A stretch of DNA of 52,842 nucleotides. Origin: Helochares maculicollis. Its lineage: Eukaryota; Arthropoda; Insecta; Coleoptera; Hydrophilidae. Below the pieces are notes generated by a model that saw only the letters and a program-made list of their open reading frames with translations, had not been told where the DNA came from and did no database searches. A program made the position numbers and the translations under genes. Of this stretch, positions 37,338-48,420 are shown piece by piece; within the stretch, counting starts at the first letter, position 1; each line of letters begins with the position of its first letter. Where the stretch lies: NCBI GenBank assembly GCA_033557835.1, contig JAWQRO010000139.1:1-52842 (forward strand). Reading direction: 5' to 3'.

Positions 37338-40300
37338 GAGCGGTAGAAAGACACGCCAGCGTCACCGATAACGGCCCATTAAAAAATTCATTTGCAAAAC
37401 TACAAACACGTACCGAAGCAATTATGGCAAGAATCGAAGAAAAAATCATCCGACGCAAATAATTTACGTCCTCGGTTAAAAAGCAGCAGCGCAGCGCCGT
37501 GTGTTTACCGACACGTACGTATAAATAAATTATTATTATAATTTATGCAAATAAATTAAAATTCCACAAGCGTTTACTGCGTTTTAAATTTCCTGAACTC
37601 GTATAGCGGTGTTAAGGTCTGTTAAGGGATGCTAGAGAGAGGATTTAGCTCAAAAGTTTTTCCCAAAATTCTGTCGTAACAAAATTAGATATTTAAATAG
37701 AGCAAATGCTAGCCCATGCTAGTTGTTAATCATACACCTTGAATGTTAATTATCTTTAAGCAAATTATAACAATTCGATATGGTTTGAAAAATGGGTCAA
37801 TTGTAAAAAGTATTTAATACATCCATATGTTATTTTTTTATCGATTTAAAATATTTATTAAAAAATATGGAATGTGCCAATGAAGTAGGTATGTATTTTG
37901 GTGACCTCTTAAGACTATACTTAACGACTATACCTGACTTCTTCATGTGACAAGTTTGCTAGGCTCCCTGATGGTGTCTAACTTGCAATAGACACGTTTT
38001 GCATGACTCTGCATTTGTGAAAATCGAGTGCATTTGCGTATGAATAGATTTTTTATAGTAAGTTGAACAAAGTTTAAAGATAGCAAAATGATTTTTAATT
38101 AGGTAATTGATATATCTATATTTATATTGATTTGTTATTTTACTCCACACGTAGTAATGTAAAGTGGTAATAAGTCATATACTGAAAACCAATAAATTTT
38201 ACGTATTAATTTCAACTGTCACTTTTTTATATTTGCATTTAACTTGCTATTCCAATAGATTTTTTTATTCTTTTTGTATTAATCTTATGGAATTTTTAAG
38301 ACAAGCAAAATTGTTAAAATCTCGTCCAAGCAAATGATTAAATGGTTTTATTACGAAAGTAAGGTTTTCTGGCTTACATTTGCATAGATAACATGCGAGA
38401 TTCCTTCACACCAAAATATTTTAAAATTTTAGCATAAAATTATTTAAATTACTGATAGTTTTAGGGTACTATCAAACACGACACCCCCTTTATCTTAATT
38501 ATCTAGTACGACTGCACCAAAAGCAGGAGTATACCATATTTAAATTGAAGTAGAAGAATAATAGCATTATTAATTTATTAATTACAGAGTACATTCATAG
38601 GTAGTTAAATACTTTTATTTGAAAAAGTCAAGCTAGGCATCACGGCATTTACAGCAGCCATGTATGTGGCTAACCTAAAATAACGGATTTATGGTTATAT
38701 TTTTGTCTAAAGAATGTCTTTACATCTTGGAAGAAACTGACACTGATTGATATCATTGACATTGACGCCTGATGTTCAATTTTACATTTTTTTAATTCCT
38801 GTCAGGCGTCATACTATGTTTTGTTTTTACTGATTTTAATAAATTTGCGCTATTCAAGAATTCAACAGAATCTAAATTAATGTACTTTTAGCTGAACTGT
38901 TGAAATTTGTTGGTCACAACAATAAAATAGTTTTGAAACTAAATATACAGGTAGACGAACGTACTCTAATTTTAAGATAAATTCTTCAATTCAATTCTTC
39001 TCATAACAAACTTATTCTCATATAATCTTATGTCGTTGATCGGTTGTCCATTTGTTAAAGGATTTATATAAAAACTAGAGAGACATTGATGGAACAATGC
39101 GAATGAACATGATTAGATTTCCAAACGACATATTGCTTCTCAGTTCTATTCACAATGAAGAGATAACTATTCTTGAGAAAAGAGGAAAGCAACAAGAAAA
39201 ACCTAGTTATTGTAAGCTATAATAAGAACATGTACGGCGTAAACTTGGAAGATAAATATATAAATAAAGCTGTCTTATTCGACAATATACAATAGGCTAA
39301 ATATATTTTCCTCGATAAATAGATATGTGCTGTTTAAATGCATTCATTATTTATAAAATGGTAATGGAAATTTGGATAGGTAGCATTTTATGATATAATC
39401 TATCCTAATCTATAGTACATCAAAACCATTATGTTTAGTTGAAACACATTTTCTGGAAGCTTTATATGTGAATGATTGATTATAAAAATTATCATGCATA
39501 GGCATAATTTATTATTTTTATTTTAGCAAATTTTCACTTTACTCTTTATGTTTACATTATTACTGTACGAGCTTGTTTCTAGTATTCATTCTTTTATGTG
39601 CGTTTATACAAATTTATATTTAAAAATATATGTGACTATTGAATTAATATGAGTATGCTTTAAATAAATTTTAATAAATGAAATAAATAGGTCGGGTATA
39701 ACTTTAAATTACGCGTTTTAAAAACTGCACCTCCTCCATATATTACGTTGATAGAAGATGGTCACCTAGTTAAAAATATTTTTATTTGATTTGATTTGAT
39801 TGATCAATTTGCAATTGGTGTCAATTTTATTAGTTCTTAAACCTGTTCGCAATAATTTGACGTGAAAAAATATGGCACTCTACGATAATGGAATCTTAAT
39901 AATGTAAATGTGTAATGTAAAAATGACTTAAAAAACAAGACAAGATAAACAATTTGGATTTATAGAGAGACGTTTCGTTGTTCGAATGATTAATATTTTG
40001 TATTTCATTGGCCTTTGGGATCAGTACAGTTTCTAAATTAACTTGGAACTGCATGAACAAAACATACGAAAAAATTTCCCTTAAGTTATAAAACAGCAAT
40101 GCTATAAGCAATTGGAATATACCTTGCAGCTACCTTTTTTGTTTTACATTTTTTCAATGGATATTCTAAAATCATAAGTACGCTTCAATATTTTTACACA
40201 AATCAAGTGGTCATGGCTAGTGTAAATTCTAAATGTGGTTGAAAAGTTGCGAGCGAAGCAAAGACTCTACATAAAAACCACAGTTGTTATGAAAATTAGA

Positions 40301-40480
40301 TTTTAACAGAAGCGCTCAACCGTAAATTTAGCAAACAAAAGTAATGTTCACAACTAAGTCACATGATAAAAAAGAACAAATAACTCGCAATGAAACGTCT
40401 AAGCCGATGATTTATCGAGTTTTCCTCCACGTAAGAACATCATTAAACGTCGACTAATTATCATAAATGGTACATTTGTA
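37338..40480. other. AT-rich non-coding stretch
   Basis: About 3 kb with no recognisable gene. It contains a short TTTGA/TTTGATTTGAT run near 39785 and the hairpin listed at 38763-38811. Confidence 0.5.
38763..38811. repeat. 10-bp inverted repeat hairpin
   Basis: TGACGCCTGA (38763-38772) and TCAGGCGTCA (38802-38811) are perfect reverse complements around a 29-base loop, in otherwise AT-rich sequence. Confidence 0.8.
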
Positions 40481-41830
40481 AAACAGCAACGGCCGGGCGA
40501 GCAGGCGGCTCGCCTCTACATAAATTATTTCCCCATCTTCAATTTGCAGGCTTTAAATGCTTCGATTGCAGCCATAATGGTCACTGTCCATACGCGTTTA
40601 ACTGGTTATGCTTCGATGCGTCCCGGCCTGATTCAACTAATTGATTGTCCGTTTTTCTGCATGCAGGCTTGCTTATTACTTGTTTTATTTGCTCTACTGT
40701 TTAAACTTTCTGTTCTCGCGTTTCGATCAGCACGTTTCCCCGATAAATTTTATTGCAGCTCCTGCTTGGATCGCGTTCTTTTCGGTTCTCCCCGCTTACC
40801 CATTCCAACTCCCGCCTCCACCCAAAAGCACATCTGCTCCAGGTCTCGGGACGTGTCCGGAAATTTCCGTTTTACGATCTAAGAACAGTTTCAGGAGGTA
40901 ACCACCGGCATACAAGCGGCACATAAGCTAAGCACACACAGATATAAAGATTGATGCAGCTCCTTGCCCAAAGTTCGACCCGAGACAGAGCGGAGCCCTT
41001 CCCCTAATTCCGAAGTCCCCGAACGCTGTTGGTGGAGTTGAATCCAAACGGGATGATAAAAACCTTTCGCCTCCTGAAAAGGCACGCGGCTGAAATGCTT
41101 AAAAAAGGAATTGCGTGCTCCGAATCCTTGAATAACCATGCGCTGCAAAGAATCCTTAAAGCTTCGCTGAAGGTTTTTCTTGTTGGAAAACAGGATGTGC
41201 CGGTTTTCCAGACCGTATCAAAACAAATCTTCACTCCATTCAGATTGAAGGATGAATAAATATATAGATTTATGTATATCTGCAGGTTTTCGCACAAGGG
41301 AAAATCAATTAATCCTCGATTTTCACGAGGCGTGGCGGAAAGGAGTTTGATGGCTCGGGGGTTGAAATTCAAGATGCGCTTAAAAAACTGATTTTCGTGG
41401 AATATGAAGCGTAAGAAACCGTACGTAGGGACATTTTCGGAAATTTATGGTCCGTTTTCCCAGCACCTTAAGGAAAGGATTTAAGGATAAGCCGATAGGG
41501 GGTGTCAACGAAATTAAAATTCATGAGAAAAACAGTAGCTGCTTGCCTCTTCACAACACATATTTCAGTATGCTTGGTTCTTATCGGTCTCTGAGGGCTC
41601 TTACACTTGAAAGTGTTTCGCATACATTAGCTTTGGATGGGGGTGAGGGTCGTATTCAGTCAGGAGCCTCCTGATCCTACAACACATCCACAGACGATCT
41701 ACCATCGCATCGCCGTCGTTCTGCTACCGCCATTCTGTAAGCACGTCGCTTTCCGTTTTCTCCCTTTTCAAGCGGCGCATTTAGCCATTTTTTTCTCCAG
41801 AAGAGAAACGGCAATGGATTTTAGGTAGCA
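40481..41830. other. GC-elevated unique region
   Basis: About 1.35 kb of high-complexity sequence with open frames on both strands (plus 40544-40882, 41029-41259, 41447-41674; minus 40891-41148, 41004-41372). A pyrimidine-rich CTTCAATTTGCAG near 40536-40549 could be a plus-strand acceptor. None of the translations shows a known domain. It may be a conserved regulatory block. Confidence 0.3.
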
Positions 41831-42620
41831 CCGAACACGATATTGTATGCAAATGTGTCTTTGTGTTGTACAAATTACCTCGTTTGTATTCTACCTGTGC
41901 ATGTTGTGAATGCCGAGTTCTGTTTACATGTAGATGCCGTAAATGCAACGGAATTGACAAGAAATATTTTCTTCCCTTGCTTTGCTACAGTATGCCGGAT
42001 CGGTACCCTTGACGTATATGCAGCATATTTAGAAATCGATCAAAATGGATTTTATGTTTAGATCGCTAATATTATCTTCATAACTTTTAAAAAAATACGA
42101 TTTCTGCATTAACTAAACTAAAAACGAACGCTATGTTCACATACAACCGGCAATCACTGCAGCTACACATCTTATAACTAGACAGAAATATTATCAAAAA
42201 GTTAAAAAAAAAACCATAAACCAGTAATGATAGACAAGCTAAACAATATTTGCGGTACTAGATTTTAAACAGTTAGTTCGATTCGAGATATATCAACATT
42301 AATATTAGCAAATTTTCTGTTCCTTAATTTACATGTATAAAAAATTCAAATAAATTGTAATTTGTATTTATAAATCGAAAGTTTTAAAGTAGATGCAATA
42401 GGTGTGCAATCTATTCAACAAAATTTGTTCCAGCAGATATATTCAAATTATTGTCCACTATTTAAATATTGCTTAATTACATTAGATGCTAATCATCATG
42501 TGCAGTTATTTCCACCCATATTTCAAGGTGTAGTCTCTTCATTTTTTTTCATTTTGTGCGGTGTTGCATAGGTGTTCTATTTTTGGTATCTTGAGTCAAT
42601 CGGAGTGAACATTTTGGCAT
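41831..42620. other. AT-rich non-coding stretch
   Basis: Nothing recognisable up to the LTR-like boundary. Confidence 0.45.
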
Positions 42621-42868
42621 TGTTGCGCCCTATTGAGTCGCTAAAGGGAAAGGATGGCGTTCCCACCAGTAGCTAATAGATTTTAGATGCACAGTTAAGT
42701 TTAGTTTACTTTTAAAATTGGTGTTAAGAAAAACCTTGTAAACGATAGATGTATCTATAATCATCAAGGGAAGCATTTAAATACAAACAATTATACAGTC
42801 TACTTGGTTTTATATATTTCTCTGTCGTATTGATGCGCATGAGTTGCGTCATTCGAGCCAATTTTTGG
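42621..42868 (+). repeat. LTR-like sequence, BEL/Pao-like (copy 2)
   Basis: It begins TGTTGCGCCCTATTGAG and is similar over ~240 bases to 1866-2102 in the opposite orientation. It lies about 480 bases upstream of a BEL/Pao-type gag relic on the same strand, as a 5' LTR would. The exact right end, with CA and a primer-binding site, is not resolved. Confidence 0.5.
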
Positions 42869-43349
42869 CCTACAAGCCGGATGCTACATTTTGTTCCTAT
42901 CGAGCTAGACACCAAAATGTTTGCCCCTTTGAGCTGGATCATTTTTCGGTCTTTCGTCAACGGGTGGTGTATCATTTTCAAGCCAACGGCGATAAATGGT
43001 ACAAAGAAGCTGTATTTAAAGCGCAACCCAATTAATGCAAGAGAGACGAAGATAGTGCACGAAGAAAGTGCATGAGGCACAAAGAAATTGTAAACACTCT
43101 AACGAGCATTGTTCAAAGTACAAGGTAGAAACAGGTCAACCCTATTGTTATCCTTTGGGAAAATATTACTATTTGGTTAGATTTTGTGCACCATCAAATA
43201 TTATTCAAAATGCCTAGTAAATTGGGTTTGGCATTGTTTGCAAGAGATAATTGTGTCGGTAAAGTAAAAAAAATAAAATTTGGCTAGCAATTAACCTGGA
43301 AGCAGCACCAGGAACAATTGCAACGCGATTAGTACGAATTTAACAGGTT

Positions 43350-43559
43350 TACGACGAATTCTACGAGGCTCAGTTGGAAATTACGGCGTACAGAAAGTAA
43401 GAAAAAGACGAGTTAGTTATAGACCAATTTGAAAATGTATTTTTTGACACAGTAACTGAAGCAAAGATGCGAATTACAGCTGGACCAAAAGTGGCCAATG
43501 AAAATATACAGAGCAAATTGGAGTTACCGGAGCTTGAATTGCCTAAATTCAAGATTTAA
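43350..43559 (+). pseudogene. BEL/Pao-type gag relic
   Basis: One frame with a single internal stop gives YDEFYEAQLEITAYRK, then VIDQFENVFFDTVTEAKMRI and finally KLELPELELPKFKI before a stop at 43557. The pattern of an acidic E.F...Y/F....A segment followed by LP.L.LP.F is typical of the N-terminal gag region of BEL/Pao retrotransposons. The upstream text (GTIATRLVRI near 43310) fits the preceding short basic helix. Everything downstream (zinc knuckles, protease, RT) is absent, so this is a fragment. Confidence 0.55.
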
Positions 43560-43963
43560 GACACTAAGCATAAAAAAATTCTGTGCATCACCGAACAAAA
43601 TAAAGAAAAGAAAAAGAAACAAATTTGGTGAAAATAGTAGCCGGTTATCAATAAATAAAATGTTTGTTTAGAAACAACATCACTTAAACATAAAATATCA
43701 CTTCTGTTAGCAGAAGCGAAACAGTAAAGCAAAGTGGCTATTAAACGTCTCGATCTGCTAAATAGCGTTTTAATCATAATTTTCAATAATCAGATATTTA
43801 ACACAATCTCATTAAAAATTCAGAATCTCCAATTAATAGATCTCACACCTGTTCAAAAAAGAGGGTGAATAAATAGTTAACGTCATTTCTAGATATAGAC
43901 TATCTATTAGAACGTTGTGTTTGGTGATCGACTGACTAATTTTCACATCTACAGGGTTTGTAC

Positions 43964-44881
43964 AAAAAGTAACCGGACTGAGCTGGTGACGCCCAACTAA
44001 AGCGTTTGTAAGCCGGTTTTTGATGCTCTAGTGGTGGTGGGGGATCAAGGGAAGGGGAGCAGGCCTGAGTCAGTTGCATCCAGACGCTTGGAGGGTTAGT
44101 ATCGTGAAAAAGCGCAGTGCTTGTTCAGTGATCTCGTCGAAGTGAAAATGGTGCGTACCATCGAGCAACGTATTAACATCAAATTTTGTGTCAAACTAAA
44201 GAAAACACCTACGGAAACTCTTCAAATGATCAATGAGGTTTACGGTGAGGATGCTATATCCAAAACTCAAGTCTTCCAGTGGCACAAGAATTTCCGAGAG
44301 GACCGCGATGATGTCCACGACGAACAGCGCGCAGGACGTCCATCAACCAGTCACACGGATCTAAATGTGCAAAAATTTCGTGATGTGCTGAACACTGACC
44401 GTCGTCTGAGCATCCGAGCAATCGCAGAAGAGGTCGGGATTGATAAGATGACCGTTCACGACATTGTTAAGAACGATCGGGGCACGAGGAAGATCTGTGC
44501 CAAAACACCTGATGAACGAGCAAAAGCAGCGTCGTGTTGCTGTCGCTTCGGATATACTTGATCTGGTCAAGCACTCGAGGGCAAAGTTGCGACAGCCTTC
44601 CTAAAGCCCGGATACGGCATCACCGGACTTCTTTCTATTCCCCAAGATCAAGAGTGTACTGAAGGGGACACAGTGCGGGACTCTGGAAGCTGTTCAACTC
44701 GCTACGACGAGGGCTTTAGACGACTTACGGGTTGCCAACTTCCAGGGAACGTTCGGATACTGGAAAATCCGGTACCAAAGGGTTATAGATGTTGATGGGG
44801 ACTATTTCGAAGATTTCTAGAGGAAAAGTGTAAAAATTTTGCCAATAAATATGTTTTCTGACCTCAGTCCGGTTACTTTTT
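43964..44881 (+). mobile_element. Mariner E, internally deleted element with matching inverted repeats
   Basis: The left repeat core AAAAAGTAACCGGACTGAG (43964-43982) is the exact reverse complement of 44863-44881. The outermost bases on each side (GGGTTTGTAC at left, ATTCAACAT in reverse complement at right) agree less well. The element is about 0.92 kb, shorter than a full mariner. Confidence 0.85.
44148..44820 (+). pseudogene. Mariner E transposase relic lacking the central catalytic part
   Basis: From the ATG at 44148 the N-terminal helix-turn-helix domain is intact: MVRTIEQRINIKFCVKL, PTETLQMINEVYGED, QVFQWHKNFRED, RAGRPSTSHTDLNV, then the second helix-turn-helix RAIAEEVGIDKMTVHDIV. A frameshift follows near 44510; the other frame continues EQKQRRVAVASDILDLVKHS. 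It then jumps straight to SPDTASPDFFLFPKIKSVL and ends GDYFEDF with a stop at 44818-44820. The segment that should hold the first catalytic box and the HDN box is deleted; the ASPD aspartate remains. The DNA-binding half is the best preserved of the mariner relics here. Confidence 0.9.
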
Positions 44882-47379
44882 ATGTTGAATAACTAACAAA
44901 TAAAGATATTAGTACAGAAATTGAATGATTGAATAACCACTCTTATATCTTGAAACCAGAAATGTTAGACTTGAACATAAGGTGACAAAGTAGAAATTAG
45001 CACTACAAAACAATGACCAAAAACCGAACTTTAGTTTTGTATTGCTTATCTATGGCGTTTTGTGAAAAAAATACTAAAATTATCTGCAATAGGTAATGAA
45101 ATTTGAATATTTTTTCAAAATTAAAATTCATAAACAGCAGAATTATGGACAAAATGCTTAGTAAGAGAGGAGGCAAAACCGACGAGCACTAGTTTTTTAC
45201 AAATATAATCAAATGTTCAATTTTTCAAAAACGAATATGAAAATATAAAATTTGAATTATATTTCTGCATAGGAGTTGGTATGTAATTATACATCTGCTA
45301 TAACTTTTATACTGTACATATATGTATAGAGAAATGTTTTACTTTTCTGATGAAGAAAAAAAATTGATAAGCGAAGATTATCAGTGCGTTTGAAATAGAT
45401 ATCCACGAGTTAACATGAATGGAACATAACGCTCCGTTCTGACAGAATTATATGTTGTTTTAGATCAACATTCATCACTAAAGCAGCCATTCACCAAAAG
45501 TTAACGATTTCAGGACAACCTTATACCCAGCAGTCAGCGCACACAAAACCCATAGAATTGAAAGTGTATGTTTATACGAGCTTTGGTCGTTAAAACAAAC
45601 GACCCCACATAGCCGGGAATCATATCCATTTTGTTTTAAACGCGGCAATAAATGGTTTTATGACCTTCTGTCGGTTTATGATCAAATTATTGCGTCCCTA
45701 CTCGACTAACTACCGCGATAATGATGGTGACAGCTTAAAATCCTAAAGGGGCGACGTGACGCGACGGGAATTCTATTCCAGGAGGGTACGTTTTAGTAAG
45801 CCTTAGGGGATATGTTTCTTGGGGGATATACGCCTTAAGTAGTAAATCCATTTAAGATAAAATGGCAACCTTACAAAAAATCGATGTATTTCTCAGAATG
45901 CATTGCTAAACCCATTGTAATTGAACATAATATTAACAAAGAATTCAATTAATTTATCCTATTGCGAGCTGTAAATATATTTAGCCAACAACCAGTTACT
46001 GTGCTAATTAAGCTTCCAACGTTGATGTCGCGTCTAAGGCGATATAAAGTCATAATAATGCGTAAAAACTGTCGCTGTCATATTATTCAAAATTACAGCG
46101 GTAATTTGAAGATTCCTCGCGTGCCAGAGGCGGAATGACGGAGTTAGAACGGACAAAAAGCGCTGTAAAAGTTGTAGCAAATTAAAATGTTTTAGATTCT
46201 CGACATTCTCGCGATCTTTATATTATGAACGGAACATAAAAAAGCTAATTATACGCCTTAATTTTTCTAGAGCAAACACAATATTACTCTCATGATGAAG
46301 CGTCATGTCAATATCTTGCATTACTTATGTCTAACTTCACGGTGATTAAAGATTTTTCACGTGAGTTTAAATTCACCCCGAAAAGAATGTAGAAGTCTGC
46401 AAAGGAAAGAGCATAACTTCCTCAAAAGTTACTCAAATCATTAAAGCCTCGGATTATAATTATACAATTAATAGATCGTTTATCTTGGAGAAGGAAGCGT
46501 TGTCGGGAGAAAAGTCCACAAAGCGAGGCAAACTACAGAATGTACAGAATGAAAAGTAGGTGGAGAGCGGAGAGGAAGGATGATTGGATCATTCGCATAA
46601 GGAAGTGAGATAGAGTGATTGGGGGTAAGAAAGGAGGCAGAATGGAATCAGGATGAGTATTGAGGAAGGATTTTGCACACGAAGCCGAAATTTGAAAACA
46701 AACAAACCAAAACTCTGTCGGCCTACAGGCTCTGGTGGCGCGGCGGTGGTGTTTACCAATTAATAACTTTAATTAAAAAAGGGGGGAGAAAGTTTTAATT
46801 GACGAAAACCGGGACCATGGTGAGGCGCACAGAAGTTCCTCAAATTGAATTAACTAATTACGAATCGTCGGGTTGTGTATTGCGATGGCGTCGTATCCAC
46901 CACGGCCGCGAGGCTGTCGTCCTACATCACTCTTGACAGTAAGATATTCTTTTACTGGGTCTTCGGGAACGGAACTGACGGACTCAAATTTCGCGTTTCA
47001 CAATTATGATGGCTGCAATATTTGAAACCGCTCCGTATAATTCTAAACGAGAGCAGACTTAAAACACGACATTGGCCAAGCTAAAAACCGTTTAGCTCTC
47101 ATTGTATTGTACCCGATCAAGGTTTAGTTCGCCCCTTCATCACGAAAAATACGACGGATATCGTTTTAAATTATCTTCTTTACATATAAAAAAAAACTAC
47201 ATCATACATCGTAAATTACTTAATAATAGGCTGTGGCTTATTGTATTTTATCTATAAATAAAATACATTAAATTTCTTTTAAGAATAGTAGAATTAGTGA
47301 AATGCCGACTAGACAAATTATGAAAAGTAACGTGAGAATAGCAAAGAATAGCAGGTGTTAAATAACAATTATTCAGTAA
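44882..47379. other. Non-coding stretch with GC-elevated and purine-rich patches
   Basis: AT-rich at first, then GC-elevated and unique at about 45500-45850 and 46350-46960. Between about 46540 and 46680 the plus strand is strongly purine-rich (GGAGAGCGGAGAGGAAGG). No gene is recognised. Confidence 0.35.
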
Positions 47380-47700
47380 TTTTTACATTCCCGTATTACT
47401 ATACGAAGTATAATAATGGGTAGGTATTGGGATCATGAAAAAATTCGATCTCGAGATTACGACAGATCTCCACGTTTTAAGTGCCCCTGAATCTATTTTT
47501 ACAATTTTTGGCATGTTGTCTGTGTGTGTGTTTGTGTGTATGGAAACGCAATAGCGGTCAGACTGTTTGAGGTGGAGCGATGAAATTTGGTATACGGCTA
47601 TTATCGCAAAAATTTAGATCTGTATCAACTTTTGAGGCATGTAGGACCACCGGAAGTACCCGTTTACCTATACAGTTTTGAAAATTTTTCAAGTAAAGTA
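47380..47700 (-). repeat. Dispersed repeat family, copy 4 (fullest)
   Basis: Read on the minus strand it contains GGGTACTTCCGGTGGTCC, CTACATGCC, GCCGTATACCAAATTTCATC, a CACACAAACACACACAC run, GATTCAGGGGC, GATCGAATTTTTTCATGATC and CTATACTTCG, and ends GGGAATGTAAAAA. This is the most complete copy and serves as the reference for the family. Confidence 0.75.
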
Positions 47701-48074
47701 GTCTTTAAAATTAAGCTATCCGATTGGAATTTCGTGCACGTCTTAATTATCACAAAAAACTCGCAGACACATTTTTTTTATTTTCCCCTCTTTAGTTTTA
47801 GGTCCAATCAAATTTAAAGTATCATAAGAAATTTCTTTTCCGTTTCATAATTTTACGTTTTGATATTTACCATTTATTAATATATCAGTTAATTATAACA
47901 AAAAATTCAAACAGAATCCTATCGCATCAATATTTATCACCTCTTTAAGTTTAATAATTTACTAATGATACAGGCTGCACATACATCAACAAAATAAACG
48001 ACGTTTACTAAATCCATTTCAATTGTTATACTTTTACACCATGCGGTTCTGTTAATATAAAGGCCAGGTTCAAC

Positions 48075-48270
48075 GTCGAGATTTTGGCAGATTTTCACGT
48101 TGTGCCCCTTAATCTATCCTGACAATTTTGAGATGTCGATTGTTTTGTGTGTGTAATCTCGTAGCAAACATTATTTTAGCAGTGGAAACGGAATTTAGCA
48201 TACAGTTTTAGTAAAATCATCTGTTATGAAGTATAGTACCACTGGAAGTACCTGTTGACCTATCAATTTA
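48075..48270 (-). repeat. Dispersed repeat family, copy 5
   Basis: The minus-strand order CAGGTACTTCCAGTGGTAC, TACTTCATAACAG, then an ACACACAAAACA stretch and GATTAAGGGGCAC matches copy 4. The block after the AC-run is shorter and diverged. Confidence 0.6.
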
Positions 48271-48299
48271 CAATTTTTAAATTCTCATATTATGAAGTA

Positions 48300-48420
48300 A
48301 AGGATCTTCACGTTTAATATGTGTGTTTGTGTAAATACGATAGCGGTCAGACCATTTGAGGTGGAGCAATGAAATTTTATGTATGGCTAAAGTGAACTTT
48401 TTTATGATAATATTAAAATA
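48300..48420 (-). repeat. Dispersed repeat family, truncated copy 6
   Basis: On the minus strand it includes TTTCATTGCTCCACCTCAAA and TGGTCTGACCGCTATCG, then ACACAAACACAC. It matches the middle of copy 4. Flanks on both sides are unrelated. Confidence 0.6.

Noticed and set aside
40544..41372. Several overlapping open frames on both strands
   Set aside because: None has a domain or a supported splice arrangement. They overlap each other and fit the higher GC of the patch.
42265..42300. GTTCGATTCGAG resembling a tRNA B box
   Set aside because: No A box, acceptor stem or cloverleaf pairing could be built around it.
42500..42620. Extension of the LTR-like similarity to the left of 42621
   Set aside because: The resemblance to sequence beyond 2102 is weak and gapped, and a clear boundary at TGTTGCG fits better.
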